A stretch of 64,000 bases of DNA, taken from assembly GCA_036925085.1 (NCBI GenBank), contig JAUPFP010000043.1:880632-944631 (forward strand), read 5' to 3'. The stretch comes from Brachycybe producta (taxonomy: Eukaryota; Arthropoda; Diplopoda; Playtdesmida; Andrognathidae). Numbering within the stretch: position 1 is the stretch's first letter; the number at the start of each line of letters is the position of its first letter. The notes under the pieces are model-generated. The model was given only the letters and a program-made list of their open reading frames with translations. It did no database searches and was not told the origin of the DNA. A program made the translations under genes and the position numbers. Positions 24,301 through 36,130 of this stretch are shown piece by piece.

Positions 24301-27300
24301 GACTTTTTCTTCGCAGGTTCTTTGATTTTATGATAAAGCATGACTTTTTGAAGACATTCTGCGTCATTTTTTCTTTTGTTTCTGTTTTTCTTTTATAAAC
24401 GTTGATTTTGTTTGCTTAAAAAAAAGGTAAGACGGGAGTTTATCGAGAAGAGGAAGGTGGCGAAGAAGACGAAGAAAGCGAAATTCCAGTACCACAGACG
24501 TCGAGGTTTATATTTCAATGAACTGTTTTGTTTTTTAATGAGGTAATTTAATCGGGGTTTTCTTTAAATACTCAAAGCGACTGGCAGCTGTTTGATCGTG
24601 TGCGGTCGCAAGACATCCGCCTTTTAAAGTTGCTTTCCGTTTCACATATCTGCGATCTGATGGTCGAGAAGAAGAAAGTCAAGTTTGGAATGAAGTAATT
24701 TCATCATCTTCTGTCGTTGCACGTTTTTCTACGTTGATGTCATAACCATTTTTTTTTTTTTTGGAAAATTTGTCGTTTTATTTTTACAGGATCACGTCTT
24801 CCGAGAAAGTCGACAAAGAAAACCGTTATTCAGATTTCACAATTGTATCACTGCCCTATCCCGGTTGGTTCGATACTTTCTGTCGAAATTGTTTGTTTTT
24901 CGCTCGAGATGTTTTTACGTTTTGCTTTTCAATATCTCTCTCTCTCTCTCTCTTCTGTCAGGTTGCGAGTTTTTTCGCGAGTTTAGTGCCAACGGCTACA
25001 ATGCGAGCGGTCTTGTTTTTGCTTGGAATCAGCCGTACGTTGATGCGAGGCTCGTTATTCCTGCAGATAACATTGCGTCCAAGTTAGATATCGATTGGAA
25101 ATCCTATAAGGTCCTTAAGCTTTTAAGTTTGTTTGTGTTTTAATATTAATTCGTTTGTTTTGTGTATGGTTTTTGTATTTGAAAACTAAAAGACGTGGGA
25201 TGTAGTGAGATTGACGCAAAATTACCTGAAACTGTTGCTCAAATACTGTTCTCAAGGTAATATTTATTAGAAATTTTTCATCCATTAAGTTAAGTGTTAA
25301 GAATGCAATGTTGTTTTTTTTTTAATTGGAAAACAAAGGTACAAGTGGTGTTCTTATTCATTGTATTTCCGGTTGGGATCGTACGCCGCTTTTTGTGTCT
25401 CTCTTGAGGCTTTCATTGTGGGCAGACGGAAAGATCCATCAGTCATTGAAACCGCTCGAAATTCTATATCTAACATTAGCATACGATTGGTTCCTATTTG
25501 GGTTAGAGAAATATTCATTTTTTTTCTTCATGTGTTACTGTCAAAGTGAGTCGGCCATTCTTTGTAATCACTAGATACTCTGTGCAAAACCACGAATTTG
25601 TTTGAAAAAATGGAAAATTAGTAGCGAGTTGAGGATTTGAAAAATAGAAAAACGTTGCCCCCCACCCCTCCGGGCCTATTTACCATCATAGGCAAAGGCC
25701 ACGTGTCTTCTATTTTTCAAAAGTTGAAATTATCGAAAAGTTCACATTTTCACGTCAGTGGAAACAAGGCCTTAGCGATCAATCGCACGTGAAGAATAAA
25801 GTCTCATTGAATAGCACTTCGGAAGGTATTAGGAGATGCGCCTTAGGTGCCAAGTACCATAGAAATAATCAGATTTTTTTTTTATTTCTGCAATTTTTTT
25901 CCAGCATGTGTGATTCTTCCCTTAGTCTTTTAACATAAATTTCATAAAGTTCATGGTTTTATTACGAAATCTTGAAAGGACGTTTTCTACTTTGGATTCC
26001 ATTGTTCAGAGTTTAAATGATAAGGTTTCCTTCTTGTTTTAAAGTGTGAATGGCTAAATGCCCCTTGAACTCACAGGCAGTTAGAAATAGGTCAATACTT
26101 CAGTTGGCTCCGCCCTTGTTATGACGACCGGCAACTTCTAATTGGTTGGTTATGTAGTTTGACGTCATATGCTCCGCCCTTTTCAACGTCAGACTACATA
26201 ACCAGCCAATCAGAAGTTGCCAGTCATAACAATGGCGGAGCCAATTGAAGCTTTGACCTATTTCTAACTGCCTGTTTGAATCTGGTTATTCTTTCCTTCA
26301 GGAGTAGAATTAGAAACTAGAAGGGTAGCTCACAATCGTGTAATGAATATTTTCATGTTGATAATTTTTAATGATGATTATTATTTTTTTCTTTATCGAA
26401 AGTTTATTTTGAAAGATACCGATATGAAAACATTTAAGTGATTCCGCTACCCGTTCTAGTTTCTAACACTTCAATTTCCAGAAACGCAAAAACTAACCAG
26501 TGTTTGAAAACAAGCTTTTCATAAGACTTAAGCGTTGAATTTCTTGAAAATTATTTTTGAATTTTGGAATTGCCATTGATGTGTCAGTGATTGTGAAGAA
26601 TTACTGAATTTTTCAACTTTGATGGTAACGTTATATTTAATCACGCTTTTTTTTTTATTCGTGCAGACATAATTTGCCCGATCGACTCGGCAAAGGAGAA
26701 GAAGTGAGCTTTTTTTTTTTTAAATAAAAGAATGCTTCAAAGTGTTTCATTTTGTATTTTTCATTGCAAATTTTTCGTTCTTTTGTATAGATTTTATTCT
26801 TCTGTTTCGATTTTCTGAAGCATATTACGTCGGAAGAGTTTTCTTTGCGTGGAAGGCGAGAACCTTACAGCCTTATTCTAAAATTTTTTTTCTTTCAAAA
26901 TAAAGCTAACCTTAAAGTATTGACTATAATGAAGCTAATGGAGAGGTTTAGTTTTGTGAAATCTTAGTTTTGCCTTGGACAACGTTTTAGAATGTGTCCG
27001 TCACTTTCTGATTTTGTTTTTCTCGTTACTAGAAAATCTTTGGGCCGATGTTTGGAGGCCGACGGTGATGATCTGTTAGGTTTGTAGGATTTCTCTGTTC
27101 TTCTCTTTCAAGCATTTGTTGTGAAAATGATTTCCGATTCAAGATGCCGGAAATGTCCGTGGAAGTAACACGAGTTTGAACAGTAGTTGTAGTTCGATCA
27201 GTACTCGAAGTCAAGATTGTCCGCTGTTTTTTACAACCGGTTCGTACGAATCCTCCGATGAAACTCCCGTTGCACCTGCGACTTCCACAAATACCGATGG

Positions 27301-28454
27301 GTTTGTAATTTGTAGCGACACTGTTACGAACTTAGGTTGAACGGTGTTTTTTCTAAAGAATACCACATGGACGGACTTCTGTGTCATCTTTGACTGGTTC
27401 TGATGTGCTGGGAGCTTCGCCGGTTCTAAGCTTCAGGTCATCAACTACGCCTGTAGCCGTTCCATCTAACCTTGGACGTTTTTCGGACAATGCATCAGCG
27501 TTTAGTTGTGGAAGGTAAAGATTATATATGTTTCAAAAAAGTCTACATCAAACCGATTGTTTAAATAGTACATGTGCAACATGTGGCCCGCAGCTGCATC
27601 CGGCCCCGCATTGATTTTATAAGGCTAATTAATGAGGAGTTCTCTAAACTTCATCGATAGAACAAATAAACCAATCACAGTGACCCCCCTCTGTTGAGTG
27701 ACTGATTTTTATTGCTCTTCTAACTGATATGAATTAAGCTTAACTTAATTTAATTCGTAAGGCCTTCTCTAAAAGCTCTAAAAAAAAAACCTCAGGAGCA
27801 CTCAACAGGCCCAAAAGTTCCAAAAAGCTTGGAAAAGCACAAGGGTTCAAGAATTTTTCGAGAAATGAGTCAAAAAACGTGTGAGATTAGGACTTTTAGG
27901 ACTTAGTTTTTTAAAAAATTTAATTCAAAGTTTGTCAGCACGAAAATGCCCTTTTAATACCTTGAAGTTGCTTCAATTTCCTTTTTTTTTTTCATTTTAA
28001 ATACATAAGTTGTTTGCAGCGTAGCGTTAAGTTTTGAATTTGTTTTTTAAGTTGGCAGATAATAAGTGGTACTGGAAGTTTGAGAGGTTCGACTTCAACC
28101 AGAGATTCGTCATCTCAGATGCCAAATTCGGATCAGTCTAACCATTCGCGACCAAGTAGAAGCAGTCTTACGTATGTCGTTTGCTGGTTCCTCAATTCGG
28201 GACTCTTATAATGCGTTTAACTTATATTTGCATGTAGTTGGAGCGAGAGCGGAGATGGCGAGGGGGGACTCTCCATTCTTCAACGTCGATCGAATCGGTT
28301 ACATGCTGTCCGTAGCGCCTTTCATAATCTGTACGTCTCGGCCGTTGGGTTTCGCTTTAGAAATGGTCCAGATGCAAGCGGTGGAGGTCTTTCTGGTCTA
28401 CTCGATCACTTTGCCGAGAAGGTTGGTATCCGTACTGGACGTACGACGCAGTGA
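21306..28454 (+). CDS. MTMR14: MTMR14 (hJUMPY-type) phosphoinositide 3-phosphatase, 684 aa, 18 exons
   Basis: Myotubularin-related protein 14, which in vertebrates removes the 3-phosphate of PI3P and PI(3,5)P2 and restrains autophagy. Coding exons are 21306-21557, 22738-22794, 23866-23960, 24032-24161, 24241-24316, 24427-24505, 24578-24694, 24790-24863, 24962-25110, 25193-25256, 25339-25501, 26667-26703, 26791-26855, 27033-27079, 27144-27300, 27359-27514, 28052-28171 and 28238-28454. They sum to 685 codons. The catalytic CX5R loop is HCISGWDRTP, with Cys373 and Arg379. Other diagnostic blocks are LARCRARFPVPVILLDG, HICDLMVEKKKVKFGM, ITSSEKVDKENRYSDFT, LKPLEILYLTLAYDWFLFG and the C-terminal LHAVRSAFHNLYVSAVG. 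Intron 13 uses a GC donor. An alternative GT donor (ATTAC|GTCGG) also keeps frame but would delete the conserved SEEFSL. The Ser/Thr-rich region between about 440 and 600 is poorly conserved, as in the family. Introns 1, 2, 11 and 16 carry repeats. The protein is about 35 residues longer than human MTMR14. Confidence 0.95.
22162..22313. mobile_element. CRE/GC-box palindromic MITE, copy 1 (MTMR14 intron 1)
   Basis: Arms are 'agaatttctttggctccgcc' and its inverted complement. Inside are TGACGTCA-type sites, 'accaattagaaatt' and 'gggcggagcatgtgac'. Same family as copies at 22.4, 26.1, 40.2, 46.8, 47.8, 50.8, 51.2, 52.3 and 56.5 kb. Confidence 0.75.
22372..22512. mobile_element. CRE/GC-box palindromic MITE, copy 2 (MTMR14 intron 1)
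   Basis: Contains 'tgcaacttctagttggtt', 'tgacgtcacatgccccgccc' and 'aaaagggcggggcaaacgac'. One arm is expanded by a C-homopolymer at about 22381-22391. It lies only about 60 bp from copy 1, so the two may derive from one nested event. Confidence 0.65.
23169..23451. mobile_element. Harbinger-like MITE in MTMR14 intron 2
   Basis: The left arm has 'ataggagcgactgcgac' and the right arm is its inverted complement ('gtcgcagtcgctcatag'), next to 'gtggattttc' and its complement. TTA lies on both sides (23166-23168 and 23452-23454), which fits the TWA duplication of PIF/Harbinger. The DNA is much more GC- and CpG-rich than its surroundings. No coding capacity. Confidence 0.6.
26074..26274. mobile_element. 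CRE/GC-box palindromic MITE, copy 3 (MTMR14 intron 11)
   Basis: A clear palindrome. It begins 'caggcagttagaaataggtc' and ends with the inverted complement 'gacctatttctaactgcctg'. Each arm carries the 'ttggctccgcc' and 'ggcaacttctaattggttgg' blocks. The centre holds 'gacgtcatatgctccgccc'. Confidence 0.8.
26310..26470. mobile_element. Palindromic MITE, GAAACTAG family (MTMR14 intron 11)
   Basis: Begins 'ttagaaactagaagggtagc' and ends 'gctacccgttctagtttcta'. It lies about 35 bp after a CRE/GC-box MITE in the same intron. Confidence 0.75.
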
Positions 28455-30111
28455 AAGAATGAAAACATCTAGTCTGCAAATAGTCTTTGTTTTGAGGTTT
28501 GAAAAGTTGTTTTATTTTAACACAAAGAAAGAATCATAATTATTGTGAAATTTAGTGATTATATATGAAAAAATTTGGTCGAAATTTTATTAAAATTAAT
28601 TTTTTTACAAAAAATATTTTCTTGGTGGGTTTTCTAGTGTCCGTTTGGAATTCGGCCTTCTAAGATATGTTGTGATGGACAGTTAATATTAAAACAACAA
28701 CAGAACAATTGCGTGGTTTAAATAGGAAAGCTACAGAAACAAAAGCAAAACCCAATTTATTTGAATTTGAAAAATTACTCTGCAAGCTGTCATAAAGGCC
28801 TATGGCAGAGGGACAAGAGTCCAAGTGCAGCATAGAAAATGCATTGTCAAAACCAGAAAATATAAAACCCTATTGATATAAACCCAATTTTTGTTTGTTA
28901 GTTTAGCTGAACTTGACACAAATGTGTGGGTCTTGAGATAAGGTCCTTGATGTAGCTTGCGCATTCAAAATGGGCGACAAAAACAGGTGTGTTGGTGTTA
29001 AAAAGTGCGCGAAAATTGTTCCATGCCACTGGAATAGCAGACGCTCTCGGCATGACGTTTTTTCAGTGCGCGTTGGCTAACATCAGTGGAAATACTTCGA
29101 AATGTTGTATTTCTTTTAATTTTTTCAGGTTTTTCTAGTTTCTAATAAATTTCGATTTTGTTTAGTATAATGTCACGATATTTTATACATATATTTGCCG
29201 AGTTTGGTTGGAGTCTGTGACAGTGTTTAGAATGACCCTATGACCGCCAGGATTCAGTCCGACCGCCTTCTCCTCCTAATGGGAGAAAACCCCCTATTTC
29301 CAGTAGATACAGTAAGAATATCATTGTAGGTTTTGTACCGCCTCTTTTTTTTTATTCATGCTGCACGCGCTACCTCGGGTATAGCATGGAGCGCAATCAC
29401 CACATTCAAAATGGGCGACAAAAACAGCTGTTCAGGGGTTAAAAGTGCGCGAAATTCCTTCTATGCCACTGGAATAGCAGACGCTCTCGGCATGACATTT
29501 TTTCAATGCACGTTAGCTAACATCAGTGGAAATACTTCGAAATGTTGTATTTCTTTTCATTTTTCAGGTTCACTATTTTAATTTATTCTTCTAGTTTCTA
29601 ATAATTTTCGGTTTTGTTTATTTACTACAACTTTTATCGTTTCTTTTTATTTTATAAAAGTGACCTTTTTAGGGGATTTTCAGTCAATATGTTCAATCAT
29701 ATCACTATAGGAGTTCAATGAACTTTCAATAAAGCGCTTTAATCGAGGGGGCCGACATTGAAGAAAATCATGTTCGAGATTCACAGCAGATCGTACGGTA
29801 TGGCAAGCCATTTTAAACTTTTATCCGCGGTTTACTGGATTCTCAGAAAATAATTAAAATCTGAAAATCCAGTAAAATGTGGATAAAAACTCAAATGGCT
29901 TGGCATACCGTACGAGATTTATCCCCAATGTCCGCCCCCTTGACTAATAGATTATTCCACTAAAAAGCCGGGAAACGCGATTTCGTCATTTCCGGTCTAA
30001 CCATTTTTCAAGATGGCGGAAGAATTAAAAGTTTTCATCTGATTTTGTAGATATTCTTACTAATTCATTGTAATTATCGCAAATAATTACTTAATCGTGT
30101 TGTTTAATCTG
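28455..30111. other. MTMR14-oxidoreductase intergenic region with tandem duplication and palindrome
   Basis: No exons seen. Two direct copies of a segment of about 190 bp (starting near 28963 and 29403) share 'aaaatgggcgacaaaaaca' and 'ggaatagcagacgctctcgg', about 440 bp apart. A palindromic element spans roughly 29745-29942, with arms containing 'cgtacggtatggcaagcca' and its complement. The last 120 bp contain an ETS-like 'tttccggt' and a YY1-like 'aagatggcgg' at about 29990-30018, a plausible promoter for the next gene. Confidence 0.6.
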
Positions 30112-33100
30112 ATGATGAGTTCATTGAACGGTATTTTATCGCGTAGATTTGTTAGTTTCTTAAGGGATGTTCGATTAAATGAGTCATTTTGGCCGTCGAT
30201 CGGATCAAGAAAACCAATCCGTCATTTGAGACATTACAGAGCAGCTGTTTTGAAAGAGTTTGGACAAAAATTGGTCATCGACGACATTAAAAACATAGTA
30301 AAACTACAGAAAGAGGAGGTATTCGTGTTAAGTTTCTTCTTTATTCTTTCGATAAGCAGGAGATTGTTTGTCTTTTCGCCGTATTTCGCGCCTTCGTTGC
30401 AGGAAGTGCTATTTTGATGAACAGCGGAACGGGTGGACACTTAATAGTTGGAACGTGGGCCGGACTGGTCTAAGGTTGGAACAACAGTAGGCACAGTCGG
30501 AAGGTTAGGTTTAGTTAAATTAAAGAATTATTTAATCCATTTATGCCATTGTTTTTACTGTTTCCTAATTTAATCAACGGGAGGAACGGTCGGAACAATC
30601 GACTAATTTAATGAAATGTTTTTTAGACAGGAGCTGCGCCCCCAGACCCCCAGCAACAAGCCTAATTTAACTAAACCTAACTTTCAGACTGTGACTACCT
30701 GTGTCCACCCGTTCCGCTGTTAATCAAAATAGCACTCACTGCGCCAAAGACGCGAAATAAGGCGAAAAACCACACAGACTACTCGTGCTCGCGGGCTCGG
30801 TGATGTGGCTCGTCGACAAGCCCCGAGTAATGTGGATGGACACGCGAGCATTGTTGTCAAAGAGGTGCACTCATCGGATCTGCACGATTCAAAGCCTCTC
30901 TCGGGTAACTGAACTCTGAACCCTCAGTTGGCAACAGCCCAAGCCCGACAAGTGAACAATTAAGAGTACGAGTAGTCTGAACGCACCGTAACGATTATAA
31001 AATACATTCTAAATGGATGATCTCTTATAGATATATGGCTAAAAATCGTCCAAATGAGAGAGATAACAAGAGATAAAACGAAAATACATTAATTTATAGA
31101 ACGCAGAACGTGAATTTCCAGAGCAGGCAATTCACTGAATAGGATTTAGTCGCTTCCAGGAGAACATGTGAGGACAGCCAATGACTCCGTTGCAAAACAT
31201 ACAAGATATACACCAAAAAAAGGTTGTCCAGTAAATATTTTAATTAGGAGCTCGTAGAATAATTTGCGCCGAAGGCGAAGTACGAGGTTAGCCACAGAGT
31301 AACGGAGCTTTAATTCGCCTTCTGATAGGCTCTTCTGGAAGAGGCTAAATAGCTATTGAGGGAATTGCAAGTTCAGTAAATTCACGATCCTGTGTACTGT
31401 AAATTAGTGGATCTCGATAAAAATAAGTAATTTTTTCAGGTTCGTATCAAAGTTCATTGCTGCGGAGTTAACAACTCTGACGTTTTAACTGTGAACGGTG
31501 AATATAACGATGCGATTCCGAAGCTTCCGTTCATACCAGGCAGAAAAACAACTTAGAAGGAACGAACGGATTCGAATATTAATATATAATTTTCTTATCC
31601 TTTAAACAAGGTTTCGAAGTTTCGGGAGATGTTTTAGAGGTGGGAAGCGCCGTGACCGAGTTAAAGGCAGGAGATCGTGTCGTAGCTGTCAATAAAGAAA
31701 GGAGAGAAGGATTCGCAGAAGAATGCGTTGCGTTATCAAGAGTACTTGACAATTACGAAACCATTTCTGAACGATTTTTCAAATCGAAACGTTGAAAAAT
31801 GTCGAAAAGTTGAATCGAACGCATATTTGTTTTTAAGGACGTTTGGAAGTTGCCACCTTCGATAGATTACATCAAAGGAGCATCTTTGGTCGATTGTTAT
31901 GCGACTGCTTACCTGGGACTCGTACGTAGAGCTCGGATCGAACCGGAGTGAGTTAACTTTCACGATCGATACGATTCTGTCGGGGTTGTTTTAGTATAAA
32001 AATCAATTTGAACTTCATTTATTCACATATTTTACATTTTATGAATCAAAACACTGGGGGTTTTTGGCGGGGTTTTTAGAGACATAATTCTGGTTACGGC
32101 CGCTGCCGGAGGATTGGGATTAGCAGCGGTCGATCTTGCCTCAAATGCGTTTCAGGCAAAAGTGATTGGAGTTTGCGGAACGGAAGACAAAGCTTCATTG
32201 GTTAGAGAAAAAGGAGCGTTTGCTGCGTTATCTTACGACAAGAAAGGAATGACAAAGAAGATAAAAGATGTGACGAATGGAAAAGGAGTCGATGTCGTCT
32301 TCGATGCGGTCGGTGGCGATTTATTTCTAGAGTGTTTGAATTGGTTAGTTAAATTAGTTCTCGCTGTCTGCAAACATGAAACGCAATCGGTGATTATCTT
32401 CTTTTTATTTCTTTTCTCTCTCTTTTTAGTGTTGCTCACGAAGGTAAAGTAATCGTTGCCGGTTTTGCATCGAGAAAGATTCCGTCGTTGCCGACCGATC
32501 TCTTGCTGCCGAAAGCGTTTTCTTTGACCGGGATCTCGTTGTCCTACTATCGAGCTGCGAATCCGGAAGTGTATCGTTCTACGATAGACGATGTGATCGA
32601 GATGTGTTCCGAAGGAGATGTCGATCCTTACGTTTCGACGACGTTTCGTCTCGAAGAGGTTTGTAAAACGATTCTATACTTTTTCTACCTTTTATAATAC
32701 TTACGAGTTGTGTCGTCTTTGATAATTGTTTAAATTTACACGCATTTCACGGTCGCTACTTTCAAGATTACTTATGCTGTTTAGTATTTTCCTTTCTTGT
32801 GCAAACTAATAACGGTCTTTGTGTACTGAAGTTAATATTCGAACAGGTTAAAAACTTAAAAGCCCTTTTTTTCAAATGAAACGTACGTAAAAATGAATTT
32901 CGGCATTTGTGAAAATACAGGGTGGTTACATACAATGTATATGTACCAAATGATATTTATGTATTTACTATAATTTTCCCATGAAATGATTTTAAGTTTG
33001 ACCTGCAATCATGATCCGTAATTCAATCTTATATCTACAAAACATTAGGTAATGGAAAACCTAAAAATATGACGGCCATGTTCATAAAAATTACTCCAAA

Positions 33101-33844
33101 AACAAGGGTAATTTGGCGCCGCCACTTTGTAATTTTCTCAAAGTGAGAAGCTACAATGTGAAGTGAAACATTTTCACTTAATTTGCTCATTTTGGGGAAC
33201 TCGTAGAATGTTATAAACATAGATAGGGCCAACTCAATCTAATTAAAGGCATTAGGCATTGCAAACAGATGGAATAAATAGGAAAATATATCGTTAAATA
33301 TGATATCTAGAGTGGTTCCCCAAGTCTCTGATGATAAGTGTTGTACGAGCCGTATTCTAGTCTATTCTGCCAGGGACTTCTGAACCACCCTGTATATAAA
33401 AAAAATATAAATAAACATCAAAAGTATCAGGTATTTTTTATAATTTCCATCAAAATTATATTTTTTTTTATAATTTCCATCAAAAATCTCAAGATATTTT
33501 TTAAAAAAATTATGATTTTTTGTCAACCCTGTTAGAAGACAAGCTCACAGTGTTTTTCTGTGTTTCTGGTCAAGAATTTACTTTCAAATTCAGTTGAAAG
33601 ATGATGAAAGCAATAAAATCTAATAATAAAAAGGTAAAAGTGAATAAACGTAAAGAAACCAACAACGCTTAAGACTTTATATAAGAGTTATCGAAGTTTC
33701 GACGACGACCGTGTTTTCTGAACTTTCGAATACCCCAATCTTAATGAAACCCATTCGCCGTTGTGTTTCTTATAGATCAATGATGCCTTACAATTAATTC
33801 AGGAAAGAAAATCAACAGGAAAAGTGGTGTTACAGATTTCATAA
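30112..33844 (+). CDS. CRYZL2: Quinone oxidoreductase-like protein 2 (zeta-crystallin-type MDR), 369 aa, seven exons
   Basis: NADPH-dependent quinone oxidoreductase family of the medium-chain dehydrogenase/reductase superfamily. The substrate of the QORL2 branch is unknown. Coding exons are 30112-30318, 31440-31539, 31611-31741, 31838-31947, 32080-32343, 32430-32658 and 33776-33844; 370 codons in frame. An arginine-rich N-terminus (SRRFVSFLRDVR) could be a mitochondrial targeting segment. The GroES-like domain follows (HYRAAVLKEFG, CCGVNNSDVL, LPFIPGFEVSGDV). The Rossmann motif AAAGGLG is at 190-196. VVFDAVGGDLFLE, the KVIVAGFASRKIPSLP block and the C-terminal INDALQLIQERKSTGKVVL are diagnostic. 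No zinc-binding lobe is present, as expected for this branch. Intron 2 begins with GC, and no GT alternative preserves LPFIPG. Two adjacent ATGs at 30112 and 30115 cannot be told apart. AATAAA is 54 bp past the stop, at 33898. Confidence 0.92.
30418..30745. mobile_element. Inverted-repeat element in intron 1 of the oxidoreductase gene
   Basis: The left end 'agcggaacgggtggacac' is repeated inverted at the right end as 'gtgtccacccgttccgct'. Inner arms 'aggttaggtttagttaaatt' and its complement also match. About 320 bp, non-coding, superfamily undetermined. Confidence 0.65.
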
Positions 33845-34407
33845 AACCTCATATCAATTTCCTCTCTCCTCCCCATTCGCACATACACACATGTCGAAAT
33901 AAATGAAATTTCTTGAATTATTTCTCTTGATTTATTATTTAAAAAAAGCCAAATAAAATATATGAACGAGTACAAAAAATTGTTTGCTAAAATCACACAT
34001 TTAAAGTAACAAGTAGAACATTCATTCCTGAAAAGCAAATAGCAAAAACATTCATATATTTAAACAGAAAATGAAATATTAAATATGAAAAAAAAAACAG
34101 CATTTGGAATGAATGAATGGAGTTTGTTTTTTGTATAATGGTAGACTAGAAAAATGCACGTGAATTTTATCTGGAATGGTTGTAAATAAAAATAAGATTT
34201 CTTCTGAATATATGGTACAGGCTGGCTGTTTACAAACTGACTGTGTAGAAACGGATTCGGATTTGTAGCTGTTTACGGCCATAAAACAAAATGCAACACA
34301 AAATAATAAAGTAAAAAACAAACAAACACCGAAATAACTTTCAAGAACAAATGAGATTCAACGGAATTATCACGTTGGGATGGCTTTAGTTTTGAAATTT
34401 AAATATA

Positions 34408-34715
34408 CAGTAGAGTCCCGATTATCCGAGGTGATGTGGATCAAGAACAGCTCGGATATGGTCATACCATATGGTTATACTATGTTAACATTGAAACGGT
34501 TTGTATATTGACCTTGCGACAATGTTTTCCTCCTCTCTTGGAACCTACCTCATTCCTGCCATTAAGGAAAATACTGCAAGGAAAAGAATATGCAAATACA
34601 ACATCGTATTTGTTTGGTATTTACTGCATACAAAAATATATAAAAATGTATAAGAAAAATATATATAAAAATACGGTCGGATAACACGGAACCTTGGATA
34701 ATCGGGACTATACTG
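34408..34715. mobile_element. pogo/Tigger-type MITE, copy 2, with TA flanks
   Basis: Starts CAGTAGAGTCCCGATTATCC and ends GATAATCGGGACTATACTG. TA dinucleotides are directly outside both ends, the expected Tc1/mariner duplication. It is the same family as the copy at 17.2 kb and shares the inner 'agctcggata' motif. Confidence 0.82.
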
Positions 34716-35072
34716 TATATGTGGTAGAAATCTGAGCAGCCAAGAAGAATCTTGCAGCCGCGGCAGCATCCTCTAGAGCATGCTGCTGCAGCACAAAATC
34801 TCCTCAAAATATTCTGCTGTCAGTCTCTCCCCTATTTTAAAAATGGCGGTAAACGCCTTTAATCACTGATGCATGAAGGAAGTGTTAGAAAGAAAGTTGG
34901 GAGGGAAAACACTTTTTTTCTCTTTGAAAGTAAATTAGGTGCATTTACGGTTTAATATTGGAAATACTAAAGAATTGTTGAAATAAAGAGTATTACAAAT
35001 TTCGTAAACATTATTGATAAACTATTTAGTCTGTTTTTTTTGGCATTATTGAATCTAAAGCTTTTGATTTAA

Positions 35073-35762
35073 GAGGCTACATCGCAAAAGCCTCGCCACA
35101 AAGAGCGCTAGCGTCGTTTTTCTATTGAGCACATAGACCCGATGTTAAAGAAGAAACGTTAATTTTTAAAATACACAGTAGTCGCCGCAATATGTTTTTA
35201 TTTTTCATATTTAAAGTTGTCCATCATTAAGTTTTCAAAGTGAAGTGTGCACCTTAAATATATGCTGATCGAGTGAGGGAATGACATAAAATTGGTAAGT
35301 GCGGTTATATTTTAAAATTTCAAAATCGCGAATTTCAAACTACATTGAGTATCCCCAAATAAGAAATGTTGGTAAAATGTTGGTAAAAAAATATCCCAAA
35401 AATTATTTAAAAAAACAAAAACAATTAAAACCACAGTGAAGCCAACCCATTGGCGCACCCGCTGATTTTTTGTGTGGTTTTTTTAAGAGTTAGAAATTCG
35501 CGATTTTGAAATAGTTTTTAAAAATCTAACCGCACTTACCAATCTTTTGTCATTCTATCACTTGATCAGGCATATATTTAAGGTGCACATTGCACTTTGA
35601 AAACTTAACTTATTGGACAACTTTAAATATGAAAAATAAACATGTTGCCGCCGCGACTGTTGTGTATTTTAAAAATTAACATTGGGTCTATGGGCTCAGT
35701 AGAAAAGTGATGCAGCGTTCTTTGTGGAGAGGCTTTTCAAAGTAATTTTGCGATGTAGCCTC
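35073..35762. mobile_element. piggyBac-type MITE, copy 2
   Basis: Same palindromic family as 14891-15660. It begins GAGGCTACATCGCAAAAG after TTAA (35069-35072) and ends GCGATGTAGCCTC followed by GTAA, a one-base decay of TTAA. Fragments of the family also occur near 48.2-48.3 kb and 51.70-51.74 kb. Confidence 0.78.
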
Positions 35763-36007
35763 GTAATTTTAAGTTTGAAAAATGTCTTTCTGATTTCACA
35801 ACAGTTCCTGGAATAATGATAATTATTCTTGTAAATAAATGAGTAAAAATCAATTTTTTTTTTAAAAAAAAGTTTAACCAAATTTTTTGATAGCCCTCAA
35901 AAGTGATGCCCAGGGCTCTTGCCCTGGTTACACTGGCCTAGAAATCTTTTGATTGTTTTTGTGTTTTCATGTTAGAATCTGTGCTATAAGGGAAACAGTT
36001 AAATGAA

Positions 36008-36130
36008 GGATTCTTCCGGTATCACAAAATATTTGAAGAAATTTCTGAACAAATGAAGATTTCTTCCGGTATCACAAAAAAGCTGAAGAAATATGTAAAA
36101 ACAAAATCAGATTTCTTCCTGTATCACACG
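36008..36130 (-). repeat. Three-copy repeat just downstream of the nanos stop
   Basis: On the nanos strand, the motif 'tttgtgataccggaagaaat' and two variants of it (one 'gtgatacaggaagaaat') recur with spacings of about 50 and 52 bp. The first copy lies within about 20-40 bp of the nanos stop codon. The surrounding spacer also repeats loosely ('cttcatttg' / 'cttcattta'). Its position places it in the probable 3' UTR. Function is unknown. Confidence 0.7.

Noticed and set aside
26791..26860. GT donor ATTAC|GTCGG for MTMR14 exon 13
   Set aside because: It keeps frame but removes the conserved SEEFSL that follows LKHIT in the family. The GC donor 25 bases later keeps it.
28052..28060. Acceptor at 'ttggcag' for MTMR14 exon 17
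   Set aside because: It would put two stop codons directly after the junction. The acceptor at 28050-28051 gives SWQIISGTGS, which matches the family.
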